Assembly: GCF_002127325.2 (NCBI RefSeq)
Contig: NC_035435.2
Location: forward strand, 121,701,127-121,765,126
Direction: 5' to 3'
Source of the DNA: Helianthus annuus
Lineage: Eukaryota > Streptophyta > Magnoliopsida > Asterales > Asteraceae
Length of the DNA: 64,000 nt
Numbering within the stretch: the stretch's first letter is position 1; the number at the start of each line of letters is the position of its first letter. Shown piece after piece: positions 10,814 through 23,208 of the stretch. The notes beneath the pieces were generated by a model. That model worked only from the letters and a program-made list of their open reading frames with translations, was not told the DNA's origin and ran no database searches. A program made the translations under genes and the position numbers.

Positions 10814-13800
10814 TGTCACACCCTGACTTTTGCGGAAGCGTGATTTGGTATGACTTGCTTAATATCATTGCATTCAACCATAACAAACATCTATATGATA
10901 AAACCATGATGTTCATCTATAAATTAAGTTTCAAAACATTACAATCGTCATTGTTTCACCACAATCCAAGACTTCAATTTCAAGTACATAACAACCCAAG
11001 TTTTAGGTTCCAAACTGGACTTAGCAAAAGACACTACTAAAAGCTAGGCTTTGAACTATGTATCTTATCCAAGATAAGATGCAAAATCCAAACCTTTCGA
11101 CACTGGATGACATCTTTTATTCGAAGACACAACTTGAAATCTTGAACGCCCGCCTAGATCCATAATCAACTTCCTGAAATACATGTAGTTTGAAAACATC
11201 AACAAAAGTTGAGCGAGTTCATGTGTTTTGTATGTGTGCACGAACATTCCTTGAAAACATTTGTAAGTATGTATGTATGTACTTGTAAATCGGTATGAAA
11301 GCAACAAGGAAACAGATCAATTAATGTGTAGCTAATACATTAATATGTGTGACATGGTGCAGGAAGGCTCAAACCTAGCAGATTTTGTACCGGGCTATCC
11401 GGCGGGAACGACATAGTCACCTCATGGGCCAAACCCCGGTCCACATGGGTGTGGGCTCGCTACACCCAAATAGATCTATCAGTCATGTCCCTCGGTCCTA
11501 CAATGAGGATTAATGGTCTTAAGCGTTGTACCCACCACTCACATGATCTAGCAGTACCCTTCCTTAGCTAGCCATACCAAATGTAATCGTATGTAAACAA
11601 TTTGTAACATGTACCACACCCCCGAAGTTATAAAACTGAAAATAGTTAAAAGAAAAGGGGGACATGAACTCACTGTTTTGCGTTCTTTGGTCAAATAACT
11701 CAAAGCTTCCTTTACGTCGCACGACTACCTACAAACGTGCTACGGTTCATTAGACGGGTGGGTCGTGCCTTGACCTTGGTCTTATTTAGTATTTTTGAGT
11801 TACGTTTCTTTGTGTCATCAATGTTATTCCAAGTATATAATTATTTGTTAAAATAATAAATATTTTAACTTAAATTATATTTATCAAATTTTGGAATATT
11901 AGTTAAAATAATATACTTTAACTTGACTCATATGTGTATTTGTACATGTATAACTTCCCCAAGGATGGGTGTATTTATACTCATATTCTTATACTTGTGT
12001 ATTTTGCCAAGTATCGGTGGTGTATTCTGGTGTGTATGTATACGTACGAGAATACGTATTTTTATTGTGTTTATTAAGTATTCATATACTTAATTTTTGT
12101 ATTAACTTTTCCGGAATAACATTTATAATAAAAATACATCAATATATATTCCCAAAATATATATTTTAAGAAATCTTATATAGAAAAATCATTTATAATT
12201 TTTCCCTTAGCAAAAATATTTATAAACTTCATATAAGTCTCAAAAATAATATATTTTCAAGTCTAGCTTAGAAAATATATAAATTCATTTTTCAACCAAA
12301 GGTAATATGTTTCATGTTTATTTAAGAATATATATATTTTCTCCCCAAAAATAATATATCTTCTAATATTCCCAAGAAAAATATATATTTTTATTTACCA
12401 AAAATAATATATTTTCTCCTTGTCAAAAATATGATATATTTTTGTGGTAATTGTAAAAATCATATTTTTGTTCCTTTGGTGTCCAAAATACCAATTATCA
12501 AAATTATACTTATGAATTTATTTCCGGAATGTTTATGTAAGTTATATTCCTTGTTCAGTTTCTCCAATATTTTGGGTATAAATTACGTATTTATTTCTTG
12601 GAATTTTGGTAATATTTTGGATTGTAATTTCTTGGTATTTTGGTGAGTTATATTATTTCAAGTTCTAAAATCATATAACTAATACACACAATATAAAAAT
12701 AATCACACACATGGTGACATCTAAATATATATTTTCCTAAATACATATTTAGTCACTTTTATTAGCAAAAACCAACCTCCAATACTTATAATTTTGGTAA
12801 CAAAAATTATGGCAAACTTTATATAAAAATTCATGGTTTAAAATATATTTGTAAATATTTATTTAAAAATATTTTTTTCTAAGCGTTTAATTTTTTTAGA
12901 AAAATTTTGCCATAGTTTCCCCTTAAAAATGGAGGTTTCCATGCTTTTAAAGCATATCGTTTTCTTTTATAAATCACCACAATCAACAATAAACCAATCA
13001 ACACTTACCAATTTGCCAAAATCAAGCATAAATTACTACTTCATTAACTTGAAAATTTACAAAAATTTGTAGTAACTTACTAGTGTGTTTAGTAAGCTTA
13101 GTTACCCTTTAAAGTGTGGCTGTTTATATAAAAACATCATTATTGAAGAATTTAGTTCTTTACAACTTGCAAATAAATTTTCTAAAAATATTTCTTCTTG
13201 AGTTTTTCTTGTTACATATACATTTCTACACTTGATTAACCACCCAAAATATGGTTAATTTCTTTAAGAACCAAGCTTAAGTGAACTTTGTATTTTTAAC
13301 TTGATTTCTTGAAAAATCATTCTTAAAATCATATGTTTATAAGACTTTATATCACACTTTGTTCATCATACTTCAAGAAAAACATTAGATCTTTCAAGTT
13401 CATGCTTTACATATGGATGATTACTTTGATCTTAACATAATCCTCCTCTCATCTTGCTAGATTATGTCTTTAATCCCTATCTAGCAAGATCATATGATGT
13501 CTAACATCATAAACACAAATATTCAACAATCAACAAGCACATAACAACATGATTTCTTATGATTTTTAAGCTTATGTTTAAGTTTCATGTTCATGATTCA
13601 TAGTGTTCTTCAAGATTAACCACTTATATCATCTTTTAACCAACTTAAGAAGATGTAAAATAGAGTGTGGATGATCTTACTACTGGCTCAAGGCTAGGGA
13701 TGATCACAAGATGAGGAAGAGGTAGATAAAAGCACTAGGGGGAGGTCCTTCACCTTCCAAAGACACCAAGCTCCTTAATCTTGCTTTTAACACCTTAGAA

Positions 13801-14146
13801 TCACCTTGGAATGCTTGAAGGTTAAACGAAAATGAAGGTAGTAGGGTGGGGTGTGTGAGTCGTAGGCTATGGAGGAGAAGAAGGGGAATTTTTGGTGTTG
13901 AAGATGATGAAATGAACTTGGCTTAATCTTGTGGTTAATTTACAAAAACTTCCAACAAATAAGTATCCATAGGTTATTATGTTTAGTAAAGTTATAACAA
14001 GATCCAATAAATAATCCAAATAAAATCTATGGTGGGACCCACATGTTGGGCCGTAAGTGGGGGCAGGGGTATAGGGTTGGAATGTAATGCTAAGTTAGTT
14101 ATATTAGTTACAATCCAAGTGTATTAGTTAGGTGTTCAGTTACTAG
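10814..14146 (-). repeat. 5' LTR of gypsy 2, proximal part (3333 bp)
   Basis: This is the PBS-side part of the minus-strand LTR, ending GGGTGTGACA at 10814. It is interrupted after ACTAG (14142-14146) by copia B, and the rest lies at 28090-28762. The total length without the insert is about 4.0 kb. The 11780-13050 part is strongly AT-rich. ORFs in it are short and featureless. Confidence 0.85.
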
Positions 14147-14575
14147 TGTAGGATTGAGATTCGACCTATACGAGTCGATCAGAAGAGTTCTAATCCAAAT
14201 CAAAGGCGGAATTCAGTGATTAGGACTTGATTACAGCTTGATTCACACACAGATTCACTTTAACTGTCTTGTATATTGATTTGAAAGAGTTACAGATCAT
14301 ACAAAACTTCAGCAGCACCTAGGCTCTGGAATCACAACTGTCAAATGAATGACAAAGCTCAGCTATATATAGGGGATGCCAATTCGCATGGAATGGACAT
14401 GATCCATTTCGTGCGAAATGGACAATGATCGTTTTGTACGAATTGGCCTCTGCCAATTCGTGTGAACTGGTCCAACACCTTTAAACCACTATAATCTAGC
14501 CTACCGAGCTCCATTCTATCCAATCTAGATACAAGACTCGATACAAGACGAAGTCGACAGACATATGCACCAACA
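14147..14575 (-). repeat. 3' LTR of copia B (429 bp)
   Basis: On the minus strand it runs from TGTTGGTGCATATG to AATCCTACA. It carries near-palindromic motifs of the type CCATTTCGTGCGAAATGG around 14385-14475, just upstream of a TATA box at 14363-14373 (CCTATATATAGCT). Confidence 0.92.
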
Positions 14576-14588
14576 GACTCCCCCTTGG
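14576..14588 (-). other. Polypurine tract of copia B
   Basis: CCAAGGGGGAGTC on the minus strand, directly before the 3' LTR. It primes plus-strand DNA synthesis in this family. Confidence 0.8.
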
Positions 14589-16732
14589 ATGTTGACGAAG
14601 TCATAGGTGTCGAGTCTTCAGTATGATAAGTCTTTAGTCTTGATCAGTCTTCGTGCTCTGCCAAAGTATCTGACACTGTAAGCATCCTCAATCTTTTCTC
14701 TTCTTCTATCAGCAGCTAACCTCCCCCTTGGATGTTGATCTAATCTTCAATCTCCTCTTTCTCTCATTCATTAGCATTAGCAGCTGGATTCGTACGATAG
14801 GATCTGAAACTGGCTCTACTATCTTCAGACTCCCTTTTGCTAGCAGACTACCCCTTAAATTGTTCTGGGATCGCAATCTGACATAGCACTCGTTTTATAA
14901 TCGAAACCTGGCTCAAAATCTGCTTAGGTTTAGACACGGAGATCTTGTTTTGTAACATTCACAGTCTCAGGAACGTCTCCTGGCTCTCTGTAAGCTGCAC
15001 AATTTTCTATCTAACAATAAGATTCACAATAGTTAAGATTTAACAAATTTAGAATTCCTGCTGACCACTTGTATATGAAACATTCTAATTTGGTATTTTC
15101 ATTAAATTGAAACCATTTAAACTTTTCAAATTCATTCTCATTTCAAACAAACTCTCCCAAACCATTGTTCATCATGTTTAGCACTCGGAATTTTGAAAAT
15201 CAACTTTTCAACATCAGTTGTCGAAAATAAGAAGAAATAAAATCTTTTTGATTTTTCAAAATTTTATACTAAAACACAATCTTTTTGAATATTTGTTTTT
15301 AATGAAAAGCAGTAAAGAAATATGTACAGACAATATTTTTGTGAGTTTGTGTAAGAGGATCATGTCAGTTTTATGAGACAAATCACTAACACCGTTAAGC
15401 TTTAAACATTTTAAGTTCTAAGCGATTCACAGTATATTGATCCACTTAAATTTTCACACAAAGTTCAACTGTTTCGAGATACGAGATTAATATTTTAAGC
15501 ACTTAAACTTATTCGTGTGTCCCACCTCAGAATATACTCTCGTATCCAGACTCCTATATTCAGTCTTACAGGTGAGTGTACACTAATGATATCTGTAAAC
15601 GGGTAATGCGAGACCATGAGAGCTCAGGTTAGAACTTCCGTTCAGAAAAAGAGATGATGGCTCGTCTTTCGGTGTGTCCTGTTTGGGGATCTTTTCTTCA
15701 ACAGCACATGATTAGCATTTTTCAATGTTTCATCATTTTTTATGCTGAGGGTGAGCTTTAAGATTAAAGCAGTGCAGAGCATTATACGAGGACTAGGCTA
15801 TTGCTTCCGCAAAATCAGAAGTCCTGGTATAATACCCCAGATATCATCATGCACAAAGACCTAGTATGTCAGAAATAGAAAGCCCTTCAAACAAGATTTC
15901 AGGGGTTACCTATATATTCGAGAGATGTTCCCCACGAAATAAGCAAGTTATTCGTATTTAAGTTTATATCTCGAAAACAATCTACTGAATGTATAAAAAC
16001 CTACTGGAACATCATCAGTGAGACCGTTTATTACATATGACTTTCCGATTCTTTAGCGTGTTGTGATTGTCCACTGATGTACTATCATTTCCTCTTTTTC
16101 ACAACAAAACTCTTTTTCATTTTCTCATGTTTTTGTTGTTTTTCAATTTTTTCAATCAAAATGAGTTTTGTGCTTTTTCAAATTTTCTAATGTTTTTCGA
16201 TTTTCTGAAATTTCTTACTCCCCCTAAAATTCAAAATCAGTTAAAGAAAATTTGACAAACTAATGTAAAATGCTTCAATTTGCCATTCACTTGACATAAA
16301 CAATCAGAACTCCCCCTGACAACAAACTATTTTCCCATTATGATTTCAAAACACTTAAGTTTGTTTTAATCAAAATGGTTTTTCCGGAAAATTAGTTTGT
16401 TAAAACCACTTGTACGATCGGGGATTAATTCATCACATTGTTTTTCTTTATCAACCACTTGTATGATAGTTAAATCAAGTTCAACTTAACGACCTTGATA
16501 AACCACTTGTAGGTGAAAACCCCTTTTTCAACCACTTGTAGGTTCACTTATCAACCATACCATTTGTAAATCGAAATATGACAATTTTAAATTTTGAGAA
16601 AAATGCCGATTCATGCTCCACGATTACCAACTTGGGAGCTTCGGCAAGTCAGGATTTTAAGTAGAGAATGCTGTCACCCAAGCCTGACCAGTCTTGGGTG
16701 ATTGTGAATCATCTTCAATCCACCATATTTTT
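14589..16732 (-). other. Copia B post-gag non-coding block
   Basis: This is homologous to the block after gag in copia A and after pol in copia D. On the minus strand it has, from the gag side, one copy of the TTGCCGAAGCTCCCAAGTTGG segment, four copies of an AACCACTTGTA motif (plus-strand reading, at 16404, 16453, 16501 and 16530) and purine tracts near 16305 and 16218. The conserved hairpin is at 15779-15835. No ORF of note occurs; the plus-strand ORF at 16067-16255 is a low-complexity artefact. Confidence 0.7.
15779..15835 (-). promoter_or_regulatory. Conserved RNA stem-loop, copia B copy
   Basis: In the element sense the outer stem is GTATTATACCAGGACT paired with AGTCCTCGTATAATGC, and the inner stem TTGC/GCAA is capped by GGAA. 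Relative to copia A one outer pair changes from G-C to A-U and the inner stem is replaced while still pairing. Confidence 0.7.
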
Positions 16733-18789
16733 TTATTTGTAAAACTCTTTAACACCTTTCACCTTACCATCTGTCATTTTTCCAAAAATATGTAACACTT
16801 TTCCATTAAAAACCTTTTCAGCATCAAATTCTTCCTTTCCAGAGAAGAATTGATCTGAAATCTCAATTTTACCAACCTTTGATTTCAGGTTTTCTTTTGA
16901 CAATAACGGAAAGTTTTTATCATTCATTTCTGGAACGGAATTCTCATCATTTTTCTCAATAAATGACTCCTCTGACTTTGACGAGTCAGATTCATTGTCA
17001 GAACTAGTTTCAGATTTAACAACCCATTTTTGTATATTTAAATCGACTCTTCTTTAGTAAAAACGTTTCGAACTTTCACAAACTTCGAAAGCCGAATTTT
17101 TGAACTCTTTAACATTTTCAATTGGTTGTTCTTTTTTATCAACACATTTTTTCTTCATTTTAGAGTTAGAAAAAACTCTCTGTTTTGTGTTGGTGGACTT
17201 TGGGCAATTCCAAGCAATGTGTCCAACTTCTTGACATTTGAAACAAGTTCTTCTGTCAACTCTTGGTGCAGATTTTTTCAAAACGTTCATTTTCTTTTCG
17301 GCGAGAAACTCTTTGTTTGACTGTTTTCTGAACAGTTTCTCCTTTTCTTCTTCTGAACTTGTACCTGAAACAAATTTAGTTTTTGGTTTATAATTTTTCT
17401 CATTTTTATAATTTTCAGGTGGAATAAAACCTAAACCTTTCTTTTTGAAATTACTATTATGGTTTGGTTTTGGTTGAAAACCTGAACTAGAACTGTAACC
17501 TTTTTTCTTGTTCAATCTTTGTTGAACTCTTGAAGTGTATTTTTTAGGTTTTTCATTAAGATTTACATCTTTTATTTCAGAAATATTAATTTCTGTTAAT
17601 TTGAAAACCTTATTTATCATTTCAGTTCTGACACTTCTTATTGGAAATTCTTCACTAGAAAATAATTTGTCAGAATCATTCAAAGTATATGCTACTTTGA
17701 ATGTTTCATCATTCAAATTATTCGTTGACATCAGAAAATCTTTATTATAAACCCTTTTGACTGGTGAACTCGGACTCTTGTCTGATGAACTCGAACTTTC
17801 AGATTTAGACTCCGACTTTGACTCTTCATCCATATCCAACACCTGATCGACCACTTTCTTTAATAACTCAGACTCATGATCAGTGTCAGACGCTGTGAAT
17901 GTGACGTCAATGTTGTCTGGTAACTCATCAGTTGTTTCAGACTTTAACTTTATATTGACTGCCTTTTTTAATTGTTCCTCATTTGGTTTTCTAGGAGAAT
18001 AACTTTCCCAGATCGGAGGCGGACACTTGTTATACTTGACACTTTGTTTCTTACCAGTATCCGTAAGTTCCGTCTTTTTATCTTGAAAAGCTTCAAGACC
18101 TGCAACAGTAGGATAAACTCTATCAATCAAATAATCACAAGTTGAATAACTCAACAACAATCGTCTGATTCTTTCATTTTCAATCTTTTCAGTTTCCAAA
18201 TCCTGCTTCAGCTTTGCACACTCTTCAATATAATGATTGATGGCCTTCTGCTTAGTCATTAATGTTGAACTCATCATCGTCGAGGCAGCTTCTACTTCTA
18301 AGTTTGTCTTGTTCAAACTATCAACCGTTATGTTCAGCACATCATACGATTCTTTTACATACTTAACATCAAATAACATTTTTTTCTTTTAACTTGTCTA
18401 GTTCACTATACTTCTTGTCTTTCTCTTCACAATGTTTGCATGGATCCAAACATTTTAGACAAGGTTTTGTGACCTCGACAATCTTTTCAACTTCGACTAT
18501 CTTTTCAACTTCGATAATTTTTTCAACTTCGACAATTTTTCAACTATTTTCTCAATCACCTTTTCAGTCATTGGTTTCTCTTCAAATTTTTCTTTATCAG
18601 CTTCCATTTTTTTCCTTTTCTTCAGCAATCCTTCTTGCATCCAATTCTTCCAATTCTCTCTTCAGTCGAGCAGCCCTTTTCTCTTTCAACATCTCAATTT
18701 TATCTGCAAAAAACAAATTAAAACTAAATGAGTCCAAATTTTTTCTAGCTGTATTAATATACTCTTCCTCATCGTCGGTGTCTTCATCA
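16733..18789 (-). pseudogene. Copia B gag, C-terminal half
   Basis: Minus-strand coding sequence from the edge of solo LTR F down to the TAA at 16733. The main open piece is 18379-17054 (441 codons). Pieces at 18789-18597 and 16927-16733 are in other frames, so there are indels near 18600-18380 and 17050. Order: acidic plus coiled-coil segment (RAARLKRELEELDARR), further coiled coil, Glu/Ser-rich linker, basic Asn/Lys region, a canonical zinc knuckle CFKCQEVGHIAWNC, and a C-terminal tail. It matches copia A gag along its whole length. Confidence 0.85.
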
Positions 18790-21700
18790 GTGACATCTGT
18801 GCTTGTGATATCATTATGCAAACTCTGAACAATACAATATTAATAAAACAATGTGTTTTGATCCCAATGTTTGTCATTTATGTTTGGTTTTGTGCCCATT
18901 TTGATTTCTGATCGATTTTGAACTCTATATCGTTTTCTGGGAAGTTATACGCAAATTGATGCGTAAACGCAGCCAGTTTAACGCGAAAAACACTCCGGAA
19001 CATCATCATAAACTTAACATACCTTAAATAACCTTTACATAACTTAGAAATAAGTTTTAAAGGCTTTGGTATGACAAAAACAAGTTTATTCGCTCTCAGG
19101 GACTAATTGCGTCAACTTGCAAAAGTCTGCCGTTTCGTAAGGCAACGTACAGTCCAGAACTTGATCATAAGTTAAACATACCATATATAACCTAAACATG
19201 GCTTAGAAATAAGCTTTGATAGGTTCGGTGTGCGAAAACATGCTTACATGATCTTACAGGGACTAAAAGTGTCAAAAACAGCGTAAGTTTGCATTTTCGC
19301 GCATATCTTACGTTCTGGCCAGATCTGGACATCCAAAATTTTTGTACACACTAAAATATTCTTATTTTAGTGATCGGCATGCAAAAATTCCATTCGTCGC
19401 TTAATTTGGTTCGTTTTCACGTCCGTTTGAGTTTCGTCATAATTTAACGAAAAACGCGACCGTACGACCAAACGAGCCGACATCCGAGAATGTTCCAAGC
19501 ATATTTTGAGTCCTCTAAACTTTATTAACCTTCTAGAGCCTTGAAAATGGCTTAACGGGGGTCAAAAAGGCCTGAAATGGACTCGAATGCATGCAGGGAC
19601 TACAGCTGTCAATATATCAAACTGTTGCTGATCTGGGGAGCCCAGGCGGGCCGTGTAAGCCCTCTCCCATCTCTTACGCGGGCCGCGTCAGCATGCCCAG
19701 TTCCAGAAAATTGAATTTCAGCATTCTGTTGCAACTTCAGGGGCTGTTAGTGTAAATTCCTTGTGTGATGGGCAAGTTTATGTGCTCTCCAAGTAATACC
19801 AGCTGTCCCTAACACTTGTATGGCCAGATTTCATTGCTTAATGGCTAAACAAAACACTTGGAATGATCTTGTTCTTCATGCTCTACTATAAATAGCATGC
19901 CAAACTCCTTCATTCCTTGCTCATTCTCATTCTCTCCTCTCTACATCTGCTTGGGAGCTCTCCTAAGCTAAATTGGGACTTTGTCTTCTTTGTTGAAAAG
20001 ATAGCAAGGACCCTAAGTGAGATTCTTTCATTCTTTTATTTGCTTTTTCCTTATGTAGTGCAGAAAGTCAAACGTTTGGCCAACAGTTTGACTTTTGGTT
20101 TTGTCCATTAATTGGTCAAGTCAAAGTTCAATTGAACTTTGAAACGTGATTGTAATCACGATAGTTATAATCCTTCATGATTATAGCCGCTGATTACCAC
20201 GTTAACTAGTTGTAGCGTCGAGTCAAAGTTTTGGTCAAAATGCGTTTTAGCACGCATTTTGCCTCGGAACTACTTTAGGGTATCAAAACACTTTGTTTTG
20301 ATACCAAATCAGTAGGTTAAACATGTTTTAACATGTTTAACTCGACACTATTAGTTTAGTGCTTGTTTAGGGTCGTGAGTTAAGCGGTCTAAACAACCGC
20401 TTAGGCTTCCGAACCCGACCCGTTTGGTCGATCTTTAGGATCCGACCAAGCTTAGTTAGTGATCATAGTTGCATAGGGAATAACCTCAGAGGTTATACCT
20501 TATGATCACATAGGATTGGTTAGTCGTTTGCTAGTTAGCTTGTATGCCCATAGGAAATGACCAAAATGCCCATTTGAAGCTAAAATCCGTATTTTGCCTA
20601 CGTGAACATATTTTTGACATATAATCTGATTTAGTAACATGTTTAGGAATAATTGGGCATGTAAGACTTGACATAGCACATAGATAACCATCCAAACATA
20701 GTTTTACGCTAACGACGCCTTATAGTAGCTTATGTTACCATAATGTGTCGAAACGGGTCAAGAGCACTTAGGTAAACTTTCCAATCAGAATGTAGGGCCT
20801 ATTAAATCATACCATGAGTTCAATTACTCATTTGATTTATAGAACCTCATTCTATCCTATCTCCTGATTTAGGAGCCGATTTATTAACATAGTTACCTAT
20901 ACTAGGTGCCGGTTGATTCCGTGATACTTGGAGCTTAAATTGGTCTTATTCTCAAGACTAATTAGCAATCCCAAGTGAGTACATAGTTCCCCTCTTTGAC
21001 CGTTTTCAAATAATTTGGGGTGATACACATGTACATACGTGTTACTTTCATGCATTTCATGCTTTTATGACATAAACATGCTAGTTTCATCTTGTACACT
21101 TATAGTACATGCTTTCAAATGTGTTTTGCTATGTATGTCAAGCATGCTAGCACATTGATTTGTTACACATTTGTTGCACATGTTTACTTAGCATATGGAA
21201 CACATTGTTTTACATGACATTTCTGCTATGTATGTTTACTCAGCATGCTAGCACATTGTTTTACATGAACATTTCTACTAGGCATGTTTACTTAGCATTC
21301 CTAGTACATGGTTTTCACATGCTACATTGGTTATGACATTTGGTGTGTTTAATCGGGACAATAATACATTCATTAACATTGATCACGCCGCTCGGACTTA
21401 TGTAATGGTACCATAGGAATTGATAACTCCCGTTTCCGACTTCCTAGGTTTGTTTGGAAGTTGGGAATGACAGAATCCGACTACATAACTTTAGATGAAC
21501 CTTTAATTTGTTTAAAGGTTTGTCGCCACAGTCGCAAGGCTTGAATGTATGCGATTAACATTACTGCATAAATGTTTGTAATCATAAAGCATTGTTTTTC
21601 TGCAAAACATAACATTTGATTTAAACTTAGGTTTATTCAAAAACATTGTTTTGTACATTTTCTATGGGGTTGAGTAGCTTCTAGTTATTCACCATACATG

Positions 21701-22502
21701 ACACAGTTTATACATTGACATCATCACATAGTTTAAGTAGATGATTTCCTACTTGCTATGCATTTCATTTGGTTATACATGAAACATTTCACACATGACA
21801 TTGTACATGGTTTACACATATACATTTTTGACATGGAACAAGACATTTTGGTTGGTTATTGATAAGTGACTTATGTAACGGGGCTATGTGTTATATGATA
21901 AAAGCATGGTGGATACGCCGCTGGTACTTCCTATATATAAGTGCTTTTATTGTATTATACATTGTTGCGTTATATGAATCACTTGGGCAAGACATGAAAC
22001 ATTTTATAGAAGAACAAGACATTGTTTTACAAAGTACACATTTTATCCAAATTCATTTTCACTTGGTTATTCATTTAACCATGCATTATCATTTCATCAT
22101 CATTTGATTTTCATTGATTTTCACATAGTTTTACAAAGGTAAACATTTTACAAGGTTCATGACTACATTTTATTAAACACTTCTTTCAAATACAAGTCAT
22201 GAATCTGCATAAACAAAACCTATGTATCTCACAGGCATTTTTATGCTGACGTACCTATTTTTACATGTGTTTCAGGTGCTAATGCATGATGATGCTTGTG
22301 CTTCACTTAGGCGGACTCGGGCCTTAGTGACTTAAAAGACAGTTATTATGTTAGTTTAGTTTGAACTCAAAGACAATGTAACTTTAAATTTTAATAATAC
22401 ATAACTTTAATTGCCATGGTTGTTGAAACAATAATTCTGTCGCCACTCACCTCCCCGGCGTTTCCGCCGCGGTTTGTTGTTTTACGCGGCCGGGGTGTGA
22501 CA
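18790..22502 (+). repeat. Solo LTR F (Ty3/gypsy, 3713 bp) inside copia B gag
   Basis: Flanked by the TSD CATCA (18785-18789 and 22503-22507), which splits copia B gag. The right end is GGGGTGTGACA, the typical PBS-side end. The left end reads GTGACATCTG, so the first T of an expected TGTGACA end has probably been lost. No internal gypsy sequence is present, so the element collapsed to a solo LTR by LTR-LTR recombination. It holds two GCGGGCCGCG-type motifs (about 19646-19690) upstream of a TATA box. ORFs inside (for example 19917 and 21859) are short and featureless. Confidence 0.82.
19886..19894 (+). promoter_or_regulatory. TATA box of solo LTR F
   Basis: CTATAAATA followed about 35 bases later by a CT-rich stretch, a common plant transcription start context. 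The GC-rich motif pair lies about 200 bp upstream. Confidence 0.55.
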
Positions 22503-23208
22503 CATCACTTTCTGATGACTTGAAAATCTTCTTTCTTTTTGGCTTAGATTTGACTGACTCTTCTTCCAAAATTCGAAAAACAAATGCTGTTTTTCTGAAT
22601 CAGCTGGAATGTATTTGTCCTAGCTAAATCCCTCTGGCAATCTTTCATCATCTTGATTAACTAGATAAGCTTTCTTCTTTCCGTCTTCAATTTTAATAGT
22701 ATTTGAACTTGAAGGTTGTTGTTGATATGATTGTTGAGCAACCTGATGATAAATTGCTTTTCGATGATAATCGTTGTTTCCAAACGGATCTTGTCTTTCG
22801 GTTGCTTCTCTGTTTGTGCACTCTCATTTAAAATGCCCTTTTTCTCGGCAACGAAAACAAGTCACCTTTGATTTATCAAAACCTAGCTGAGATGTAGCAA
22901 CATCACGAAGATCATCTCTTCCGGTGATTTGTTTGAATTTTTCAGCTCTTCTCAAAACACTAGCTAAACACCACTTGATGTCCGTCAACTCAAGTTCTTC
23001 AGAATCAATCTGATCATAATCTTCTTTGGTGAGCATCGGATTTCCGATTCTTCCAGAAACTAAACTTTCATAAGATTCTAACATAGTAACAAGTGACGCC
23101 ATGTGTTGCTTAGCCATATCCGGAGAGAGATTTTGACCATTTTGTATGTTTAATGTCACATTGCGTTGCAGATTTGTTGAACTCTGTCGTTGAGAACTTG
23201 GTGTTGAG
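22503..23208 (-). pseudogene. Copia B gag, middle part with first zinc knuckle
   Basis: Minus-strand gag between the two solo LTRs. The open piece 23159-22824 ends at a TGA inside a zinc knuckle of the form CX2CX4H (CFRCREKGHFK, then stop), so this copy has a nonsense change in its first zinc knuckle. Gln/Ser-rich sequence and a Lys-rich segment follow in broken frame to 22503. Together with the C-terminal half it shows that the family gag has two CCHC knuckles. Confidence 0.8.

Noticed and set aside
18394..18828. 144-codon Ser/Phe-rich plus-strand ORF
   Set aside because: Antisense shadow of copia B gag; the Ser/Phe repeats are the complement of Lys/Glu-rich codons.
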